In this document: piece by piece, positions 13,467 to 14,244 of the stretch
Position numbering within the stretch: position 1 is the stretch's first letter
Layout of the letters: every line of letters begins with the position of its first letter
From: DALYLB01 sp046154695
GTDB lineage: Bacteria > Acidobacteriota > Blastocatellia > RBC074
Assembly: GCA_046154695.1 (NCBI GenBank)
Contig: JBJXFI010000238.1
Location: 1 to 14,244, forward strand
DNA length: 14,244 bases
Reading direction: 5' to 3'
Notes under the pieces: model-generated
What the model saw: only the letters and a program-made list of their open reading frames with translations
Database searches by the model: none
Told to the model about the DNA's origin: nothing
Made by a program: the position numbers and the translations under genes

Positions 13467-14244
13467 CTATTTGTAGGCGATCGCGCCCGAATCGATCTGC
13501 GCGCCGTTGATGTCGATCGCGCGAAACGAGATGGCGTCCCGGCCGATCTGAAAAAGCATGAAATGATGCAGCCGGTCGTTGCCGAATTCGAATAATGCGT
13601 CTTTTCGGTCGATGTCTCCCCTGCGCAGCTTGCCCGCGCCTCCCGAAACGAAATAGGCGATGCCCTTTTGCGGCTTGAGCCGCTCGTAAAAATGATCGTG
13701 GCCGCTCAGCACGAGCTGCACGCCAAAGCGGACGAAGAGCGGTTCGAGCAGGGCGCGCAGCTTTCGATCCGACCCGTGCGTTCGACCGCTGGAATAGATC
13801 GGATGATGAAAGAAGGCGATCTTCCAGCGCGCTTTCGACGCGGCCAGCTCCTTCTCGATCCAGGCGCACTGCTCGCGGTCCATTCGCGATGAGTCGAGAG
13901 CGAAGAACTGCGCCAGGCCTTCCCCCCGCGTGAATGTATAGTAGCGCCGCCCCGACATATTGAATAACGGATAGCTGGTCTCCTCATCGGCCTTGCCGGC
14001 ATCGTGGTTGCCCAGCGAGGCCTGAAAGCGGACGCCGCGCGCGAGCAGCCCCCGATAGGGCGCCTCGAACTTCTCGGTCATCCGTTTGCTTCCTCCGCTG
14101 CCGTAGATATTGTCACCGAGCATCAGAACGAGATCGAAGGGCGCTGCCTCGTGCGCCCGCTCCATCGTCTGCGCGATGGCGAATTGCTCCTTCTTGCCCG
14201 TGCCGCTGTCGCCGATCGCGGCGAACTGGACGCTCGACGCCGAT
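13467..14244 (-). CDS. Metallophosphoesterase, purple/tartrate-resistant acid phosphatase-like (5' end outside window)
   Basis: The frame stays open from the right edge (first full codon 14243-14241), giving 258 visible residues; the start and any signal peptide lie outside. Metal-binding motifs appear in order: FAAIGDSGTG near the edge (GDxG), VLMLGDNIYGSG (GDNxY), SLGNHDAG (GNHD), AFFHHPIYSSG and LSGHDHFYERL (GHxH), the layout of calcineurin-like phosphoesterases. The LGDNIY form and the spacing resemble purple acid phosphatases of the ACP5 type, usually secreted and active on phosphomonoesters. The internal ATG at 14165 would remove the first metal motif and is rejected as the start. The gene ends with TAG at 13467-13469, convergent with the beta-CASP gene. 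Confidence 0.88.
   Translation of the reverse strand, partial: SASSVQFAAIGDSGTGKKEQFAIAQTMERAHEAAPFDLVLMLGDNIYGSGGSKRMTEKFEAPYRGLLARGVRFQASLGNHDAGKADEETSYPLFNMSGRRYYTFTRGEGLAQFFALDSSRMDREQCAWIEKELAASKARWKIAFFHHPIYSSGRTHGSDRKLRALLEPLFVRFGVQLVLSGHDHFYERLKPQKGIAYFVSGGAGKLRRGDIDRKDALFEFGNDRLHHFMLFQIGRDAISFRAIDINGAQIDSGAIAYK

Overview
The window looks like a chromosomal stretch from an environmental bacterium, most likely Acidobacteriota. This is inferred from three things: a fragment of an ADOP-type (Acidobacterial duplicated orphan permease) MacB-like protein, separate MacB-like permeases, and generally GC-rich coding. No ribosomal or other phylogenetic marker is present, so the assignment is tentative.

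Layout. (1) 1-4670 is a compact + strand cluster: a secreted lipocalin behind a good sigma70-type promoter, a MerR-type regulator with a CarH/LitR-like B12 photosensor domain, a SRPBCC ligand-binding protein, and two MacB/FtsX-like ABC permeases without an ATPase. The genes are closely spaced or overlapping and probably form one unit. The content suggests a light/B12-controlled envelope or lipid response. (2) 4671-4999 has no gene. (3) 5000-8589 is a series of short, unrelated + strand genes: a DUF1579-like lipoprotein, a DUF5990 protein, a truncated alpha/beta hydrolase, a VOC protein, a DUF1801 protein, a small membrane protein and a second DUF1801 protein. They are separated by foldable elements that begin GCCTAAC-like and end GTTAGGC/GTTCGGC-like, the architecture of integron attC sites. 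No integrase is seen, so this is best described as a cluster of attC sites lacking an integrase (CALIN). It is the most interesting system in the window. (4) 8588-9993 is a decayed zone: a DinB-like gene cut by an IS4-like insertion sequence, whose transposase has an internal stop and no 3' end; it then runs directly into the C-terminal tail of a second VOC gene. An intact four-helix membrane protein follows. (5) 9994-10338 is non-coding apart from a strong hairpin. (6) 10339-10704 is an N-terminal stub of an ADOP permease. (7) 10803-13448 encodes a large MBL-fold beta-CASP ribonuclease-like protein with an unusual duplicated C-terminal extension. (8) A metallophosphoesterase on the - strand converges on it and runs off the right edge.

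Together, the left block is a coherent operon and the right block is ordinary housekeeping-type sequence. The middle 5 kb is an accessory zone of cassette capture, IS insertion and deletion, where four genes survive only as fragments (alpha/beta hydrolase, DinB, VOC tail, ADOP permease).
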